Below, piece after piece: positions 5,398 through 8,632 of a DNA stretch of 8,632 nucleotides; positions within the stretch are counted from its first letter, which is position 1; each line of letters opens with the position of its first letter. The notes under the pieces are model-generated. The model made no database searches. It was not told the DNA's origin and worked only from the letters and a program-made list of their open reading frames with translations. Made by a program: the position numbers and the translations under genes. Origin of the DNA: Alphaproteobacteria bacterium (GTDB taxonomy: Bacteria > Pseudomonadota > Alphaproteobacteria > JAEULC01); the NCBI GenBank assembly GCA_020851015.1, contig JADZDN010000143.1, positions 1-8,632 on the forward strand. Direction: 5' to 3'.

Positions 5398-6183
5398 ATG
5401 GCCATCCTTCGATCGCTTCCCGCCGCGCTGCTGGCGCTGCTGCTTGCCGTTTCCCCGCGCGACGCGCTTGCCCAATCCACGCCGATCCCGATCAAGAAGA
5501 TCGTCCTCATCGCCTGCCCGGAACCGGCGGAGTTCGCCGCGACCACGGGGACCGGCGGCGCGATGGTCATGGTGGGCGGCCTGGTGGGCGGGATCGTGGC
5601 GGCGGTCATCAGCGAGGAGAACAGCAAAAAGCTGACCGCGGCGCTGGCGAGCGACCCGGTCGATCTCGGCCGGCGCATCACCGATGCCGTCGAAACCCAA
5701 TTGCGCGGGGCGGGCTACGAGGTCGTGCGCGTCGCGGCCGCGCGCGACAAGCCGCACAAGCTGCTGGAGAACTATTCCGGCATCGCCGACGACGCCGATG
5801 CCTATCTCGACATCATCATCAAATTCGCCGGCTACCACCGCGTCGGCCTGGCGGTGGACTACGCGCCGGGCGTGCGCATCGGCCTGCGCCTGGTTGGCCC
5901 CGACCGCCGCACCGAGATCGCCGACGACGGCTTCGGCTACGAGCAGGGCCGCGCGTTCCGCAGCGGCTACGCCTTCGGCTCGAACTACAAGTTCGCCGAC
6001 ATGGACAGCCTGCGCGAACAGCTTCCGCGCGCCAAGGAGGGGTTGCTGGCCAGCGCCGAGCCGCTGGCGGCCGACGTGGTGGGCAAGGTGAACGACGTGC
6101 GGGACGGCAAGGTCCGCCCTGCGTCCGGCACGTCCGCCGATCCCGCGGCGCGGGTGGGACCGGAGGCCGATTCCACGCGCTGA
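5398..6183 (+). CDS. Secreted protein of unknown family with N-terminal signal peptide
   Basis: I do not recognise this family. From ATG 5398 it has 261 residues. Residues 1-25 form a Sec signal peptide: R5, a leucine/alanine core and the cleavage signal ALA before Q26; there is no lipobox. The mature protein begins with a beta-strand-like segment (KKIVLIACPEP, 33-43), then a hydrophobic glycine-rich stretch (53-71) that could insert in a membrane. Next come a DP-led helix ending in a strand (86-112), an acidic strand region (130-143), an aromatic/glycine-rich part (178-200) and a polar low-complexity tail (238-261). Only one cysteine (C40) remains after cleavage. The periplasm or outer membrane is the likely location. 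An upstream ATG at 5356 is possible but would bury the signal peptide. It converges on the DUF423 gene, 11 bp away. Confidence 0.78.
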   Translation: MAILRSLPAALLALLLAVSPRDALAQSTPIPIKKIVLIACPEPAEFAATTGTGGAMVMVGGLVGGIVAAVISEENSKKLTAALASDPVDLGRRITDAVETQLRGAGYEVVRVAAARDKPHKLLENYSGIADDADAYLDIIIKFAGYHRVGLAVDYAPGVRIGLRLVGPDRRTEIADDGFGYEQGRAFRSGYAFGSNYKFADMDSLREQLPRAKEGLLASAEPLAADVVGKVNDVRDGKVRPASGTSADPAARVGPEADSTR

Positions 6184-6194
6184 CGCGCCGCCGC

Positions 6195-6590
6195 CTACCG
6201 CCCCCGGGCGGTCAGCCCATGGGCCGCCAGCGCCACCCAGCCCGCCAGCAGCGCGACCCCGCCCACGGGCGTCACCGTCGCCAGCGCGCGCCAGCCGGTC
6301 AGCGCCATCGCGTAGAGCGAGTAGCAGAACAGCACGATCCCGGCGGCGAACAGCCAGGCCGCCAGCCGCAGGTAGAACGGCGCCGGGGCCGTCGGCGCGT
6401 CGCGCGCGCCCAGCGCCGCCACCACGCCCAGGGCCAGCGCATGCCACATTTGATAGCGCTCGGCCGTGGCGATCCACCCCAGCGCCTGGGCATCGAGCAT
6501 CCGGGCCAGCGCGTGCGCGCCCAGCGCGCCGAACAGCACCCCGACAAAGCCGTTGATTGCCGCGAAAATCAGCCAGTTACGGGTATTCAC
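6195..6590 (-). CDS. DUF423 family small membrane protein
   Basis: A 131-residue integral membrane protein of the DUF423 (YgdD-like) family, of unknown function. Four hydrophobic segments are visible at roughly residues 6-26, 45-62, 74-95 and 100-124. Family hallmarks are the N-terminal GALGAHAL (20-27), the ERYQMWHALAL block (44-54) and the glycine-rich GWRALATVTPVGGVALLAGW (99-118). The start is GTG at 6590-6588; homologues begin at this point. There is no Shine-Dalgarno sequence, and the seven bases before the start are all C on the coding strand (6591-6597). It is divergent from the cyclic-di-GMP gene with 78 bp between. Confidence 0.9.
   Translation of the reverse strand: MNTRNWLIFAAINGFVGVLFGALGAHALARMLDAQALGWIATAERYQMWHALALGVVAALGARDAPTAPAPFYLRLAAWLFAAGIVLFCYSLYAMALTGWRALATVTPVGGVALLAGWVALAAHGLTARGR
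6197..6212. repeat. GC-rich palindrome at the convergent gene ends
   Basis: ACCGCCC (6197-6203) and GGGCGGT (6206-6212) are perfect complements around CC, overlapping the last codons of the DUF423 gene and 13 bases past the end of the secreted-protein gene. It may act as a weak terminator stem for the rightward transcript, but lacks a U-tract. Confidence 0.25.
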
Positions 6591-6668
6591 GGGGGGGCCC
6601 TGTCTTGACGCGATCTTAACCTTCGGTTGCTACCACGTTTAGTCAAAGTCTCTCGGGATGCCAACCGG

Positions 6669-8632
6669 ATGCCCTTCGGGTTCGACGACGTACTGCGCCG
6701 GCTGCCGGACCTGGCCAGGGACGCGCTGATCATGCTGGCGCCCGGCGGTCGCGCCGATTCGCCATGGCTGGTCGTACATGCCAATGCCGCGCTGGAGGCA
6801 ATGACCGGCGCCGCCCCGGGCGAGTTGATCGGCGCCCCGCCGCAATTCCTGGTCGATCTGGAGGATGGGCAGCCCCTGCCCGGCGCGCTGCTCCAGGCCC
6901 TGTCGGCCGCCGAGCCCGCCCGGCTGGCGCTGGGAATCCGCCCCGCCAACGGCGTCGCCCGGCCCGCCAGCCTGTCGCTGGTGCCGTTCGGCCGGCCGGG
7001 CGAACCGCCGCAATTCTGGGCCGGCGCCATCCACCACGTCGAGGGTACGGTCGCGGCCCCGCATCTTGAGCGCTACGGCCTGGCGGCCGAGGGCGCCAAT
7101 GACGGGTTGTGGGACTGGGACCTCGAGACCGGCCATGTGCGCTACGCGCCGCGCTGGATCGCGATGCTGGGCTGCGACGAGGGCACGGTCGGCGACAGCC
7201 CGGAGGAATGGCTGGGCCGCGTCCACCCCGACGACATCGACGGGCTGCGCCTGGCGATCGACGCGCTGGTCGAGGGCACCTCGGTCGCGCTGGAGCACGA
7301 GCAGCGCGTGCGGCTGGCCGACGGCAGCTACCGCTGGATGCTGACGCGCGGCGTGGCCAAGCGCGACGCGACCGGCCGCGCGCTGCGCATCGCCGGCTCG
7401 CAGACCGACATCTCGGACCGGCACTGGGCGCGCGAGCAGCTGGCCTACGACGCGTTCCACGACGGGCTGACCGGGCTGCCCAACCGCGCGCTGTTCCTCG
7501 ACCGCCTGGGCCAGGCGATCTTGATGGGGCGGCGGCGCAACGAGGAATGCTGCGCGGTGCTGTCGCTCGACATCGACCGCTTCAAGCTGATCAACGATTC
7601 GCTCGGCCACGGCGCCGGCGACGAGTTCCTGACCATCCTGGCGCGCCGGCTCGCGGGCAGCCTGAAGGAAGGCGACACGCTGGCCAGGCTTGCCGGCGAC
7701 GAGTTCGCCATCCTGGCCGAGCGCGTGGGCGACGTGAACAAGGCGATGCTGATCGCCGAGCGCGTGCTGTCGATGCTCGCCCTGCCGATCATGCTGGACG
7801 AGCACGAGATCTTCGCCTCGGCCTGCATCGGCATCGCGATCGCGCCGGCGCGCGGCCGGTCGGCCGAGGACCTGCTGCGCGACGCCAACCTGGCGCTCTA
7901 CCGCGCCAAGTCGCGCGGCACCTCGCGGGTCGAGGTGTTCGACCAGCAGCTGCACGCCTCGGCCGTGTCGCGGCTGAAGCTGGAATCCGACCTGCGCCGC
8001 GCCATCGACCGCGACGAGCTGGAGGTGTTCTACCAGCCGGTGGTCGAGCTGGAGACGCGCCGCATCGTCGGCATGGAGGCGCTGGTCCGCTGGCAGAACA
8101 GCGAGCGCGGCCCGGTGTCGCCGGGCGAGTTCATCCCGCTGGCCGAGGAGACCGGGCTGATCCTGCCGATCGGCGCCAAGGTCATGACCGAGGCCTGCAC
8201 CCAGCTCGCGAGCTGGCGCCAGCGCGGGCTGGTCGACGAGGCGATGGCGGTCAACGTCAACCTGTCGGCCAAGCAGATCGCCCAGGGCGACCTGGTCGGC
8301 GAGATCCGCGGCGTGCTCGAGCGAACCGGCCTCAAGGGGGCGCAGCTCAAGATCGAGCTGACCGAGAGCGCGATCATGGAGAACCCCGAGCTTGCCGCCG
8401 CCATCCTGGTGCAGGTGCGCGACCTCGGCGTCGGGCTGTGCGTCGACGATTTCGGCACCGGCTATTCCTCGCTCAGCTACCTGCACCGCTTCCCGATCAC
8501 CACCTTGAAGATCGACCGCAGCTTCGTCGCCCGCACCGACGCCAACACGCCCGAGCTCTCGCTGGTCAAGACGATCGTCAAGCTGGGCCACAGCCTGGGG
8601 CTGGAGATCGTGGCCGAGGGCGTGGAGACCGA
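6669..8632 (+). CDS. PAS-PAS-GGDEF-EAL cyclic-di-GMP signalling protein (C-terminus cut by window edge)
   Basis: A cytoplasmic bifunctional-type c-di-GMP enzyme; 654 residues are visible. A divergent PAS-like domain (about 15-125) precedes a clear PAS_3 fold (about 135-251: GLWDWDLETG, RVHPDD, DGSYRWM, GSQTDISDR). The GGDEF domain (about 259-422) has DGLTGLPNR, metal aspartate D301, N309, GHxxGD ending at D318 and signature AGDEF (342-346) in place of GGDEF. The inhibitory RxxD is K333-E-G-D336. The EAL domain begins about 440 with E470-A-L and keeps N531, E563, D593, D594, K614 and E650; their spacing equals that in RocR (N233 to E352), so phosphodiesterase activity is likely. AGDEF enzymes can still be active (V. 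cholerae VCA0965 is reported so). No membrane segment is seen. ATG 6669 has a modest GGGA ten bases upstream; a start at TTG 6627 cannot be excluded. Confidence 0.93.
   Translation, partial: MPFGFDDVLRRLPDLARDALIMLAPGGRADSPWLVVHANAALEAMTGAAPGELIGAPPQFLVDLEDGQPLPGALLQALSAAEPARLALGIRPANGVARPASLSLVPFGRPGEPPQFWAGAIHHVEGTVAAPHLERYGLAAEGANDGLWDWDLETGHVRYAPRWIAMLGCDEGTVGDSPEEWLGRVHPDDIDGLRLAIDALVEGTSVALEHEQRVRLADGSYRWMLTRGVAKRDATGRALRIAGSQTDISDRHWAREQLAYDAFHDGLTGLPNRALFLDRLGQAILMGRRRNEECCAVLSLDIDRFKLINDSLGHGAGDEFLTILARRLAGSLKEGDTLARLAGDEFAILAERVGDVNKAMLIAERVLSMLALPIMLDEHEIFASACIGIAIAPARGRSAEDLLRDANLALYRAKSRGTSRVEVFDQQLHASAVSRLKLESDLRRAIDRDELEVFYQPVVELETRRIVGMEALVRWQNSERGPVSPGEFIPLAEETGLILPIGAKVMTEACTQLASWRQRGLVDEAMAVNVNLSAKQIAQGDLVGEIRGVLERTGLKGAQLKIELTESAIMENPELAAAILVQVRDLGVGLCVDDFGTGYSSLSYLHRFPITTLKIDRSFVARTDANTPELSLVKTIVKLGHSLGLEIVAEGVET
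7614..7706. repeat. 15-bp direct repeat giving two AGDEF strings in one GGDEF domain
   Basis: GCCGGCGACGAGTTC occurs at 7614-7628 and 7692-7706, in the same frame and 78 bp apart. The first copy encodes residues 316-320 within the GHxxGD motif, the second the true signature at 342-346. Confidence 0.9.

Noticed and set aside
5328..6608. 426-codon plus-strand frame overlapping the secreted and DUF423 genes
   Set aside because: The product is arginine- and glycine-rich low complexity typical of a wrong frame in GC-rich DNA; the overlapping frame has a signal peptide and balanced composition.
6639..8591. 650-codon open frame on the minus strand
   Set aside because: It is the antisense shadow of the PAS-GGDEF-EAL gene, in which every domain motif is in order; the minus-strand product is repetitive and shows no domain.

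Overview
This window reads as ordinary chromosomal DNA from a very GC-rich alphaproteobacterium. A Rhodospirillales- or Hyphomicrobiales-type host is my inference from base composition, gene families and promoter style; no rRNA or other phylogenetic marker is present. I find no tRNA, rRNA, CRISPR array, transposase or integrase. Nine protein genes are supported, two of them cut by the window edges.

Left part (1-3381): a DMT/EamA-family membrane transporter runs leftward off the window. Divergent from it, across about 250 bp with a candidate promoter and several short dyads, lies selD (selenophosphate synthetase, cysteine form). After 130 bp on the same strand comes an FAD-dependent D-amino-acid dehydrogenase resembling Pseudomonas D-arginine dehydrogenase (DauA), but with the residues that grip the arginine side chain replaced.

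Middle part (3305-5244): a HigB/HigA (Gp49-type) toxin-antitoxin pair lies on the minus strand, its antitoxin tail antisense to the end of the dehydrogenase gene. Its promoter carries a perfect 18-bp palindrome and places the predicted transcript start on the toxin GTG codon. Back to back with it is the promoter of a small ArsR-family repressor whose two cysteines have the spacing of the BigR/SqrR persulfide sensors. The repressor converges, with a 14-bp overlap, on a metallo-beta-lactamase-fold protein of the persulfide dioxygenase (ETHE1/Blh) type. The latter two probably form a sulfide/persulfide detoxification unit, with an inverted repeat between the -35 and -10 boxes of the dioxygenase promoter as a plausible operator.

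Right part (5245-8632): a secreted protein of unknown family converges on a small DUF423 membrane protein. Divergent from that is a large PAS-PAS-GGDEF-EAL cyclic-di-GMP signalling protein that runs off the window, with a full set of phosphodiesterase residues, an AGDEF variant of the cyclase signature and a weakened inhibitory site.

I see no clearly new multi-gene system. The most interesting points are the back-to-back toxin/repressor promoters, the toxin-antitoxin junction with the dehydrogenase gene, the two-cysteine switch beside the dioxygenase, and the altered substrate pocket of the dehydrogenase.
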